A program made the translations under genes and the position numbers. Shown piece after piece: positions 44,901 to 53,359 of a stretch of 64,000 nucleotides of DNA. A model generated the notes under the pieces. The model was given only the letters and a program-made list of their open reading frames with translations. It did no database searches and was not told the DNA's origin. The DNA lies in NCBI GenBank assembly GCA_019915015.1, contig JAHBBC010000018.1, positions 248,001 through 312,000 on the forward strand. Direction: 5' to 3'. This DNA comes from Auriscalpium vulgare (Eukaryota; Basidiomycota; Agaricomycetes; Russulales; Auriscalpiaceae). Position 1 is the first letter of the stretch, and the number at the start of each line of letters is the position of its first letter.

Positions 44901-45177
44901 TGCTCCAGGAGATTTGGTGCTCTTGCGGAATTCGGAGATAGAGAAGTCGCTTAACAAAAAGGCAAAACCGCGCTATCTAGGTCCATACATGGTGCATCGT
45001 CGGACGCAGGCAGGCACGTATATTCTCCAGGAACTGGATGGCGCATTCTCTCGCATCAAGGCAGGAGCTGCTCGTGTAATCCCTTACATTGCCCGAGACG
45101 TCAAAAGACTTCGACGCATGGTTGAAGCCACTCTGGAGGATTCATCTAGTTCTTCATCTAGTGATTCTAGTGACTAG
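41947..45177 (+). CDS. pol: Ty3/gypsy Pol: reverse transcriptase, RNase H, integrase
   Basis: About 1076 codons from ATG 41947; the frame is also open upstream. RT: PWVHRNIPIPPG, WFCVVKKNGKLRIVHDLQ, PMGFTNSPAEFQNCM and the catalytic FIDDV at 42808 (F in place of the usual Y). RNase H: VILSVDTSY, QPKLELYGLYRAL, VEVDAQYIKGML. Integrase: zinc-binding HEDLGH...CHECQ (44055-44170), then the DDE core with YVDVMYMP, VVTDNGPE and NGVVERGHF. A C-terminal region with KPRYLGPYMV and a Ser-rich end follows; no chromodomain is seen. It copies and integrates the element. The frame is intact, and with matching LTRs the element may be active. Confidence 0.93.
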   Translation: MDANWSDPGITEVYFALPSGDVCTAYKRVDQKVRPIPGVFPQDARVERRIPEDPLFSLPPLSPHPPEFAPTERISEDGMARLQINSEGFLLPEEVKLFKHIMVLNEQALAFADDQRGTIKDSYMTPYIIPTVPHEPWVHRNIPIPPGIKMKVLDLLREKMHAGVYEPSQSSYRSRWFCVVKKNGKLRIVHDLQPLNKVTIKDAGLPPVLDDFVEPFGGRQCSTVFDLFWGFDARKIHPKSRDLTAFQTPLGQLRITSIPMGFTNSPAEFQNCMAFILQDEIPESANIFIDDVAIRGPASQYLDATGQPEILVENPGIRRFIWEHALDVHRIMHRIKCAGGTFNPSKAQVCAPKVSILGQTCSAEGRTPDDKKVDKILTWPDLTNPTEVRGFLGLCGTVRIWIPNYSMEARPLTELTRKDEEFVWDARRKEAFERLKKLITSSPALRAIDYTSPNPVILSVDTSYIATGFILSQLDEEGRRRPARYGSLPMGDVESRYSQPKLELYGLYRALRHYALHIIGVTSFYVEVDAQYIKGMLKAPDLQPSASINRWIQGILMYDFTLVHVPGVRFKGPDGLSRKALAPNEAVVPDDDSWLDDIALYAIDGDRNFPPRSSNLVHVFPAIASNTIAVSSQDTALLEIGTFLAKSKFPSHVETPKDIQRFLAQAAQYMLRDDALFRRNGELIPLKVIFDVGQRRAILINAHEDLGHRGERAVFEMVRLRFFWPHMGADVRHHVASCHECQLRKTLKGRIPITVSTPATLWTKIYVDVMYMPKVRGYRYIVAARDDLSRVSEGRALRHADAKSLASFFWEQIYCRYGVVGRVVTDNGPEVQGAFTLLLERMGIPHVRVSPYNAQANGVVERGHFIIREAIVKACQGKIGLWPSKVPVAFFADKITISRSTGFSPYYLLHGVHPVLPFDLTEATFMVDGFRANLSSDDLLALRIRQLEKRPEDVARAARMLAKYRFTSKDKFERRFHSRIRTEAFAPGDLVLLRNSEIEKSLNKKAKPRYLGPYMVHRRTQAGTYILQELDGAFSRIKAGAARVIPYIARDVKRLRRMVEATLEDSSSSSSSDSSD

Positions 45178-45321
45178 ATGCTTGGGCACCAGCGTACCCA
45201 TCAAACGGGGACGTTTGCATTCAAGTTCCCCGCGGATGTCGCGCCGCAACATGGTTTGAAGATATTCTCTTCAAAACCAAGCGAGATCTCATCGAGATCG
45301 TATTTGACGATTGCCGACTGA

Positions 45322-46527
45322 ATGATACAACTTTGCCATGAAGTCGAGCGCCCACTCCTTTCAACTCTTTCCCCCACACTCCTTCGCTTCCAACAAATCC
45401 TTGTTCTTTCACTTTCATTCTCTATCCAGTCCCCATCATGCATTTCTCCCTTATGCCGAGTATCTGGCATGCCGTCGATCGACTCCGGGCCGCAACAACT
45501 CGCCTGGCCCAATCTACGACTGCCACCAGTATGTGCGCTTATGCGCAGATTCCCTAACGACACTGACCGTACCATCACCACGCATCTCTCAGACTATGTG
45601 GCATTGCCTGACGAAGAGTTGTTCCGTCCGAGCCAGGATATTGAGAAGGAAGAGCAGACGAATCGGCTGTATTCGCTGGCGGAATTCGTCTCTCTGGAAT
45701 CATCACCGTCTCGCCCTGCCCACCTCGTCGCACCTATCTGGAACAACGCACTTCTAGGTCGGCTCAGTCCTTTGCCGGAGTTCAAGGCTACTGGCACATT
45801 CACGTTCGCATCCCATCCGTTCCCCACTTCCTCCAGCACCTGCGTTGAGTCCCGTTCGGAGATGTTCCTTCGCCCCGAGCTCGATATTGCGCCGCCTCGC
45901 CGACGTCTATGGTGCGGAGAAGTTAGCGGTCAGGAGCAGCTCGATGAAGAACACCTTCATGTGCGGTTCTCCTACGACGGATACACGGAGTTTGGGCGCA
46001 TCATGCATTACTTCGGTCGAGATGAGCAACATGCCGTATTCGCCGCATTACTGGTACGCGCACCTCATCGTTCCCAGTACTCTCGCCCGCGCTTTGTCTT
46101 CCTCGAGGTTCCCCTGGAGCATTGCGCACCCTCGACTCTGCCCACCGATATTGTCTTCGCCCCCATCATCGAGCTCTCCGAAACCGACACCATCGAGTCC
46201 CGTCATATCATCATCGAACGTCCAGAACTCCCTGACTCGTCTAGCCCCGGTTCACTATCCAAGCCAACGCCACTCGTTGTTGACGCTCTCGTGGATCTTT
46301 TCCGCGGCCTGGAAGATCCTTACGGCGAGTTCGACAGTCCAGTCGCACGCAATGCTGCGGCGTTTGGCCTCTCGAACATGCCGGGCGGTCTCAACCTGGA
46401 CAGCGAGCTGAAGGACCACCGCATCGAGAGGACGCAGACGGAGATCGACGAGAACGGGTATGTGCTGAGTTACGACCATCAATGGCTGAAGGTGGAGAGA
46501 GGAAAGAGGGTTGAACGACGACTCTGA
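45322..46527 (+). CDS. 401-residue ORF inside the 3' LTR (U3), unknown function
   Basis: Translates identically to 29463-30668. This copy starts 145 bp after the pol stop and lies upstream of the 3' LTR TATA. It is therefore in the sense orientation at the 3' end of the full-length element RNA, the position of an accessory gene. It could be made from a spliced or internally started RNA. Function is unknown; a few retroviruses place accessory genes partly in U3, which is an analogy only. Confidence 0.65.
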   Translation: MIQLCHEVERPLLSTLSPTLLRFQQILVLSLSFSIQSPSCISPLCRVSGMPSIDSGPQQLAWPNLRLPPVCALMRRFPNDTDRTITTHLSDYVALPDEELFRPSQDIEKEEQTNRLYSLAEFVSLESSPSRPAHLVAPIWNNALLGRLSPLPEFKATGTFTFASHPFPTSSSTCVESRSEMFLRPELDIAPPRRRLWCGEVSGQEQLDEEHLHVRFSYDGYTEFGRIMHYFGRDEQHAVFAALLVRAPHRSQYSRPRFVFLEVPLEHCAPSTLPTDIVFAPIIELSETDTIESRHIIIERPELPDSSSPGSLSKPTPLVVDALVDLFRGLEDPYGEFDSPVARNAAAFGLSNMPGGLNLDSELKDHRIERTQTEIDENGYVLSYDHQWLKVERGKRVERRL

Positions 46528-46822
46528 TCAGATGGATGGTGGGTCACATGACTTGCTTCTCACTTACCCTTTTCATCCATGCTTCACAGTTTCTTACCAG
46601 CCAAGGTCACTTGCTGGTCTGTATTACTCATGCATTCCTTTTAACATGTGCTTTCTAGAGGCTGTACACCAAGTTCCTGGTGCCTGGTCATATGTGACTC
46701 CTTTTGACTCTTTGGACTTCTCTTATTCTGGCTCATTCTATTCCCCTTATTTCATGACTCCCTTATGACTCCTTCATATACTAGTACCCTAGTTAGGTAG
46801 AATATTCCCACAAGAGAAAAGG

Positions 46823-46829
46823 TATAAAT
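46823..46829 (+). promoter_or_regulatory. TATA box of the 3' LTR
   Basis: Same GGTATAAATACC as in the 5' LTR. From this copy, transcription would read out into the flanking Plavaka fragment, antisense to it. Confidence 0.6.
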
Positions 46830-47040
46830 ACCTGGCCTCTGGAGAAATTCTAGTGTCTCTTTTCCCCCCTACAAAGCTTCTTATTCTATAAGTTGCTTTT
46901 TCCTTGACTTGATTGTTGAAGGAGTGCTGCTTGCCTCCTTGACTATATCAGTCACTTGCAGACCCTTGTTGTTCCCTCCGTTCAACTCGTATTCTTGTGT
47001 TCCAATCGACGCTATTCTCACCAACGCTAGTTCTCATCGA

Positions 47041-47182
47041 CGTCACTGTTACGGAATTGGTCGTTGACTGCTCTGCTTTACGTGTCCCCTCGTGCTTATC
47101 TGTGTTATTGTCGTCACTGTTACGGAATTGGTTGTTGACTGCTCTGCTTTACGTGTCCCCTCGTGCTTATCTGTGTTATTGT
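47041..47182 (+). repeat. 71-bp tandem repeat in the 3' LTR
   Basis: Copy of the two-unit repeat at 31182-31323. Confidence 0.9.
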
Positions 47183-47709
47183 CGTATCCGTCCGTTGCGT
47201 GTGTTGACCCCGTACTCTGCGTGTGTCGAATCTGTGTTGGGAGTTCCACCGAAGTCTACTTGAAGTCCGCGTACGTTCGCATCTGTTATCCACTCCGCAT
47301 ATCCCCCCATCCCTGCTCGACTTCACCGTCTAGTGTTTTCCCCCATCGGTTCATTCTCGTTCTTCGGTCGTACTCCGTTGAACGTCCCCGTCTAGAGTAT
47401 CGTCACCCGTACTCTGTATTCTTGCATCTCCGGACAATATCAATCTACGTGCACATCCGTACACACCCTCCGCACGTCCCCGTGCATTTCGTCTTTTGGA
47501 TCTCTTCACCAGATTCCAGAACTCGACTCTTCGATCCTTCCCAGGTACTTCTTACGACATAAGTGCGGACCACCGAAGAACCATCGCACAACGAACAACT
47601 AGGTAACTCCGGGAGTTTAGAGAACCCGAGGAGCCTAGGGCAGAAGTCTTCATCGTCACTCGTGCTGCGTTCCGCACCGCGATACTTCGAACCTCTTCCC
47701 GCCGCGACA

Positions 47710-49526
47710 ACGGCAGCCGACCCGACCGTGTTCTTCTGCATCATGCGACGAAGGCCTTCCTCCCGTCGTTGAAGGCGCGTGATCTGGCGGACTGCTCGGT
47801 TCTTGTTTGTCCGCGCATAGTAGCGCTTGACCCGTCGATGCTCCAGTTCACCCTACAATTGTGTGAGCTGAACAGAACGCAATGGCGAGACATACGCATA
47901 CTTACCGGCTGCGTTGAGTACGAGTCTGAAGTCCCAAACCACATGATCTGCCGGACATAGTCGCCGAGCGCGTATAACTTGTACGTGAACAGGTTGAAGA
48001 CCTTCTTCCGAGAACTTGTTGTGTCCGAGGAGGGAAGAGATAAGGTCGATGGGCCTGCGGAGCCCTGAGCTTTCCGCTTTCGGCGGCCCCTGGCGGCTGT
48101 TTCTCGAGGCAGCTCTCGTGTGTCGAATACAGAGCAGGTAGATCGCGCAAACCGGCGTAGTTGACTGCCCAGAAAAATCGTTGACCTCCGTAGGAGCACG
48201 AGGGAGGAGTCCGTGTGCATGCGAAGCTTCGCCTCGGCATGCCATTCTGCAAGGCCGAACAAGAGATCGAGCACGACAGTGTTGTGTGGCTCGTCGAGCA
48301 AGCCTTCGAAGACCGGTATGGCACACTGTCGAATGACAAGGTCAACGTCAAAACATGCGCAAAGAGTGAGCAACGTACCTGCAAAAGATCTTCAAAATTT
48401 CGTGCTGCCAACTTCTTCATTGCTGACGCATTGTCTGAAAAACGGCGAATCGTAGCGCGACCGAATGTGGGAACCTGGCGGTACCTGATACAGCAGTAAT
48501 GAGATGGGTTTATGGATCGAGTGCATTCATAAACGCACCGCTTGTTGAGTTTTTGCACGGCGTCCCCTCCGACGGCAACGAGAATTCGAATGAGATGTGT
48601 GAAGACGGCCTTCCACACGCCAAGCTCAAACTCGTGCATAAGGTCAACGACAAGCATGAGGAAAAGGTCAAAGCCGAAGGGTGATAGTCGCTCCGAAAAG
48701 GCATTCTGCGGACAAAGGACAATTACATCAGAAGGAAGCGGAGAGACCACGGCACGGACTGTACTGACTGTTGTGGGCACATATGATTCCTCTGCTAGCA
48801 AGCGTTCCACCGGCGCGCTTTTGACGCCTTTGCCAAGCCTGTACACGGCGTCGGAAGCAGCTGTGATCTTATGTCGAAGACCTTCGTCGTCCGTGCGCGG
48901 ATGCTTCACTCGGTAGGCGTCGTCTCGAAGCATGCCTAGGTTCGGGATGTCGGCCTTCCCCATCTTACACCTGGGACATGGACAAGACCCCAGGTTCCGT
49001 ATCGTGGCAAGTAAGACTCTGTATAAGATAAGTCAATGCTAATTGCTAGATGGCGTGTGATACTCACTTCTCGGGGTAGTCGGCAGAGTAAGTAAACAGT
49101 CGAGGATAGACGCGCCGCGTGACGCCATCGGGGCATTTAATAACAATTCCATGTTGATAAGCCTCGAGGAATGCATCATCCAACATGAGTTTGAGGACGG
49201 CATGCATGAGTTCGCGGCGGCAGTGAGTGATGATGTCGTCAGGGGGAGGAAGTCCGGTCAGTGACTGGAAGAAGTCGAAGAACGAGTCCGGCAGCTGCGG
49301 CAATGTGTGAACTCGATATCAAGGTATCAAGACATGCGCCTCGTACCTTTGGAATGTAAGCAACATGGTGACAAGCACCGGATCGTGGCTGCGCCCGCGT
49401 GTACTTGGACTGGTTGCCGAAGAACAGGTACATTGGCCAGAGCGCGGCCGTCCCGAAGCTTGCCAAGTGTGTAGAGTCCGACCAGAGCATCATCGCACAC
49501 ACAGTGCGCTCGAGGGTGCAGCCCGG
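47710..49526 (-). pseudogene. Plavaka-like transposase, middle part, cut on both sides
   Basis: Seven exons can be read (49526-49347, 49294-49068, 49018-48769, 48705-48539, 48484-48379, 48325-47906, 47852-47710) with 46-63-nt introns. Characteristic pieces are MMLWSDSTHLASFG then PMYLFFGNQSKYTR, a CPCPRC zinc pair, FDLFLMLVVDLMHEFELG, and the basic RRKRKAQG region. The lower end is cut by the 18.3-kb element and resumes at 29377. The upper end is cut at 49527 by the second LTR element, and the N-terminus should lie beyond 64000. Coding exons show no stops, so the transposase was probably young when hit. Confidence 0.82.
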
Positions 49527-50183
49527 TGATACGCTATCACCCGGGACGGACCCTAGCGGGGCGTGCGGCGAGTGCCTCACAGGACAACAACCACCAACAC
49601 TGCCTCCTATACGTCGCGATCCAGTCCGGGTGACTAGTCTTGCCGAGGGGGGAAGGTGTTCGTGTCGCTGTCGCGCTTCGTGCCCTCCCCGCGGTCGTGC
49701 GGGGCCACCTCCTACCGCCTAAACACCAAACTAAACACTCACCTGCCTGGGGATGCCCTCTACGGGATCCTCCTCCGAGTGCTTCGCACCCGTGTGCGAA
49801 GCGTCCGCCTATGGGCCGTCGCACCCCCTCTTGCCTGTCCGCCTGCCTACCTGTTCCCACATCGGTGGGGTCCTTCCTTCCTAAGTCTGGTAGCGCCTCA
49901 GGCTACAGTTTCTGTGAGGTAAAGGGTGTGGGTGGCTTGCGCCGCCCACAGGTTGATTGGGTTGCTACGTCTCGCGCAGCTCCCTAAGTAGTGGCTCTAC
50001 CTACGTCGCTAAGCCCTCCCGATCTAGCCCGTTCCGGTGATCCGTTCCGTCGCCAGTCCCGGTTGCTCCTGGGTCGCCGGACCACGTTCCCATCACCCCC
50101 GCTCCCGCGACCCTGCGCCTCGCATGCTGCTTCCCCGTCTCGCGACGTCTCGCTACACGCTTGCCCGCGGCCTGAACCTATCA
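49527..50183 (-). repeat. 3' LTR of the second element (single copy visible)
   Basis: Defined by TGATAGG at the polypurine side and GCGTATCA at the outer end. Length is 657 bp. It includes a GGGTGG/CCGCCC hairpin near 49935. Boundaries are inferred from end sequence alone. Confidence 0.6.
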
Positions 50184-50197
50184 TTTCTCCCCCCAAC
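50184..50197 (-). other. Polypurine tract next to the 3' LTR
   Basis: Minus strand reads TTGGGGGGAGAAA directly before the LTR start TGATAGG, the standard position for plus-strand priming. Confidence 0.65.
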
Positions 50198-50244
50198 TGA
50201 AACTGCAACTGTCCCCAGTTGCCAGGAACCGTGCGGAAGCGGCA

Positions 50245-50249
50245 TATAA
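50245..50249 (+). promoter_or_regulatory. TATA box of the first cassette gene
   Basis: GGCATATAAGGG lies 66 bp before the ATG at 50311 and about 50 bp inside the polypurine tract, pointing away from the LTR. Confidence 0.55.
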
Positions 50250-50310
50250 GGGCTCGCGACCTTTCGCGATACGTCGCTTGTAGCATCCCTTTGCCGATTT
50301 CTGTCCCGCG

Positions 50311-51559
50311 ATGTCCCTCCCCGCAGCGTCTGCCACCGCCGACAACCTCGACCTCCTCCGCCTGCTGACGCAGGCCCCCTTCGCTGGTTTTGACCTTGGG
50401 GATGCCGAACGGGAGGTTGCGCTACGTCTAGGGTGGGCCGACAAAGTCAACCAGCTCGTGGTGCGTGCTGGTCCCCGACCGCGTCTTTTCCCGGCTTGGC
50501 TGATGATGAACTCAATTCCAGACCCTTTCTTCAATCCGCGCGTCCCGCAGCCTGCGCGATCTTGCCTTCCACTTCACCTCGCCGATCCTCGAGTTCATGG
50601 TGAAGCTCGTTCCAGCGTCCGCCCCTCTCGCCCAGCGCTTCGAGGGCACCCTCATGCGTACCCTCCCCGACTCAGCGCGCGCCAGCCCGCGGTGGTCCCA
50701 GATGTTCTCCCCTTTCCCTGCCGACGCTACCGACGCGGAACTCCACGTCTTGATCACCATCGTGGAGGCTGGGCTCTGGACCGTGTACTACTTCGGAGAC
50801 GGTTCTGTCGAATCCTACCTCCATGAAATCACGGAGTTGCATGGCGCCTTCCCCACCCTGCGTCCTCAGGGGATGCAGAGCTGGCTCCTACGTGATTTCG
50901 ACGCCCGGGCCGTCCATGGGATGTTTGTTATTACCCGCGAAGACGCCGTGTGCCGCGCCCTGGCCTACCACGTCCGTGGTGCCTCCAGCTCCCCCCACTC
51001 TCGTGCCTACGCGGGCCGCCTCACCACGGGCGTGGTGTACTACCTATTGGGGGGCCTCGCGGAGGACTCGGTGGATATGTTACGGGACTTTACCACCATT
51101 TCCGAGGCCTTCGACACGTTTCGCGATATTTGGGCGGACTGGCCACTGGTGTTGGATCGCCTCGACATGCGCTGGGCCGCGATGGCAACCTGTATGGGCG
51201 GGATGCTGGACGAATGGGGATTAGGGTCCCGTCTCCTGGCCAACCTCCAGCCCGCAGACTTCCTGGTCCAGGATATCAGCGTGGCCTCGATTCGCGCCAT
51301 CGAGCAGATCAGTTCTGCGCGCCTCTCGCACATCTCCTCCTCCCAAGCCATAGCTGAGATACCCCTAGGCTTCGATGCCATAGTCCATCCCTCGGACCAG
51401 CCGGGCCCTCTTCCCTTCCCCGCGCACCCCACGGTACCAGCGCCGACGGCCCCCTCCGCGTCTCCTACCTACGCCGGGGAGATACCGCCGCCCATCGCCA
51501 GCTCGGAAGAAGTCGAGGAGGGGGAGGTGATCGAGCTTCTGATGGAGCGCGAGGAATAG
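50311..51559 (+). CDS. Antisense cassette gene A, unknown function
   Basis: Two exons (50311-50460 and 50522-51559) join in phase 0 over a 61-nt intron (GTGCGT to CAG) and give about 395 residues. The protein is mostly helical and soluble (LLRLLTQAPFAGFDL, then SPILEFMVKLVPASAPLAQRF, GVVYYLLGGLAEDSVDMLRDF), with a Pro-rich then acidic C-terminus (EEVEEGEVIELLMEREE). No domain is recognised. It lies antisense to the element's own genes, has its own TATA box, and shares a layout with gene B: a first exon of about 50 codons, a phase-0 intron and a helical body. That hints at common origin or matched roles. Confidence 0.7.
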
Positions 51560-51832
51560 GTATATTCCCGGGCCAATGTCTGTAGAATGTTCCATAGCTA
51601 TTGAAATGGAACCAGGAGCCATGTGCGGCTTCCCCCTGTCCCTGTGCCACGTTTCGCGATGCCTTGCGATAAGCTCCTGGGCCCATGCCGGAGGCTCCGT
51701 CTGGGTCGCGATCTGTCGCGATAACCCACGTTGGCCGAAACTCCGGCGAGACCCTCGTGTTTTGGTCTTCGCGCTGTATCGCGACGCCGCGATGGTGTGC
51801 CTCTTTCCCTACTCGCGCCGCCTATATGAGGG

Positions 51833-51838
51833 GGCTGC
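51833..51838 (+). promoter_or_regulatory. TATA-like box of cassette gene B
   Basis: CCTATATGAG about 65 bp before the ATG at 51899, the same spacing as for gene A. The 51560-51832 stretch before it shows several TCGCGA-type motifs and no ORF. Confidence 0.45.
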
Positions 51839-51898
51839 GACGATGGCCTTTTCCAAAAACACCCTCAACGCCCCAGTCCGTCCGACTACCTCCTCCAC

Positions 51899-53080
51899 AT
51901 GCAGGCCGTCCTACTCCGCGCGTTTTCGCGTTTCCGGCTGTACCAGCTGTTGATACATCCGGTTGAGGTGCCCTTGCCTGGTGCCGACGCTTCCTCATTT
52001 CCCGCGGCCGCCGTTGCCTGGCTTCAGGAGATCTCCGACCTATTGGTGCGTCGTCCCGCGGCCCTCTTTTCCCTCATCCCGGCCTCGTACTGACGTTGTC
52101 TTCGCTTCTTCCCCCCTTTTCAGCAGGACCATCGCGAGACGTCGCATTTTACCCTACCGGCCCTCGCGTCCATGACCGTCGTCTCGACGCTCTCCTACCT
52201 AGCGGAGCGCTTTCCCGAAACGTTCGAACAAACCGCCCCCATTCGCGCGAATATCGTAGGAAATATTCCGTTCGGAGGGGACAACGCCCCGGGGCAGCCA
52301 CCCAGCGTCGCTCTGCTTCCTCACGTGGTCCATGTGGACTCCTTGGCCCACCTGGTGGAGCGCTCCGTTTGGTTGCTGTACCGTCACCAACTTCACGGCC
52401 GGGCAACTTTCGAGGTCAACTTGGCAGCGCTGTTCGGCCCCGAGTTTGCCCCCCGTCCCGACGGCCTTGCCACCCGTGTTGCCGAGTTATTCCTTCGCGA
52501 CCTCGATCGTTTGAGTGACGACCTCGACCACGCCGACGGGCTGGTTGGGGCCCTCATGCTCCCCTTGAACCGCGCCGTGATCGGAATGACCCACCCCCGC
52601 GACATTGGCGTCCTCGACTTCCTTGCGGCCGCGAGTCCCTCGTTGCAGGCTGCCCATCGTGCGAACGTCCGTGAAGCCGCCGACTATCTCGTTCCCGGCC
52701 TCAAGTTGGTCGCGGAGCTTCGCGACTTCGTTTGGGCGGACCAATTGAACGCCAGCCACCTGCGCCACGCCGTCACTCGCCTCGAAGGCACCGCGGGAAA
52801 GCTGCTGTACGATGCCTGCGAAGTTGCCGCGGTCCTCGACCACCTCGCCGGTGCCGGTCCTATGCGCCGTATGCTTACCGCCCTTCCCTTCCCGCCGCTT
52901 ACTCACCGAGTCATCCGCCGCGGCTCTATCGCGTTCTCGTGGGGGGTCCCCAACCTTGTTGAGGTCGTGGGCCCGAGGCCTCCTGATGCCCTGAGTCGAC
53001 GGGCTGGTCGTAGGAATGGGGGTAACCGCGCCCGGACTCCCGCGCCCAATGGTGCGTCCGGGTCCGGTGCGCCCGCGTAG
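51899..53080 (+). CDS. Antisense cassette gene B, unknown function
   Basis: Exon 1 (51899-52045, 49 codons) and exon 2 (52124-53080) join in phase 0 over a 78-nt intron (GTGCGT to CAG; the acceptor could shift three bases). About 367 residues: a helical N-terminus (VLLRAFSRFRLYQLLIHPV), then ALASMTVVSTLSYLAERFPETF, a long helical body, and a basic Arg/Gly/Pro C-terminus (RRAGRRNGGNRARTPAPNG) that could bind nucleic acid. No family is recognised. The intron length, first-exon size and TATA spacing parallel gene A. It is not broken by stops, although the host element's pol is. Confidence 0.7.
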
Positions 53081-53359
53081 CGAGCGATTCCTGTAATTTG
53101 CCCAAGGCGCCCTTAGGGCCCAGTAATGCCATTCCGTTCCCTATCCCTTCTTCTTGACTCGCGCGCGAACGCTCGCTAAGCCGTGTGAAGGTAAGCGCCG
53201 CACCTGTCGCGGCCCGGCGGGCCCGCTCTGCTTCCACGTCGGAAGCAAAAACCCACACGCTGGCGCGGCGCCCCGTCTTAACGCGACGCGTTGCGCCTCG
53301 ACCTCTCCGTCTCTCTCTTTCCTCCCCTCACCTCTCCCTATCTCCCCCCTTCCCTGGCC

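Larger units (their letters stand above)
29378..47709 (+). mobile_element. Complete 18.3-kb Ty3/gypsy LTR retrotransposon
   Basis: Two 2473-bp direct repeats (29378-31850 and 45237-47709) start TGTCGCG and end CGCGACA, and are flanked by ACGG at 29374-29377 and 47710-47713. The repeats look identical wherever compared: every ORF they contain translates the same at an offset of 15859. This points to a very recent insertion. The internal order is gag, protease, a long extra region, then reverse transcriptase, RNase H and integrase, the Ty3/gypsy order. The insert lies inside the Plavaka-like transposase. At 18.3 kb it is much larger than usual for fungal Ty3 elements; the excess is the 2.5-kb LTRs and about 6 kb after the protease. 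Confidence 0.95.
45237..47709 (+). repeat. 3' LTR of the 18.3-kb element
   Basis: Direct copy of 29378-31850 at an offset of 15859, with the same TGTCGCG/CGCGACA ends and the same internal ORFs. It starts 59 bp after the pol stop. Confidence 0.95.

Noticed and set aside
45203..45236. Classical polypurine tract directly before the 3' LTR of the 18.3-kb element
   Set aside because: The adjacent sequence (CAAGTTCCCCGCGGA) is not purine-rich; only a short AAACGGGGACG lies about 20 bp further away, so no site was annotated.
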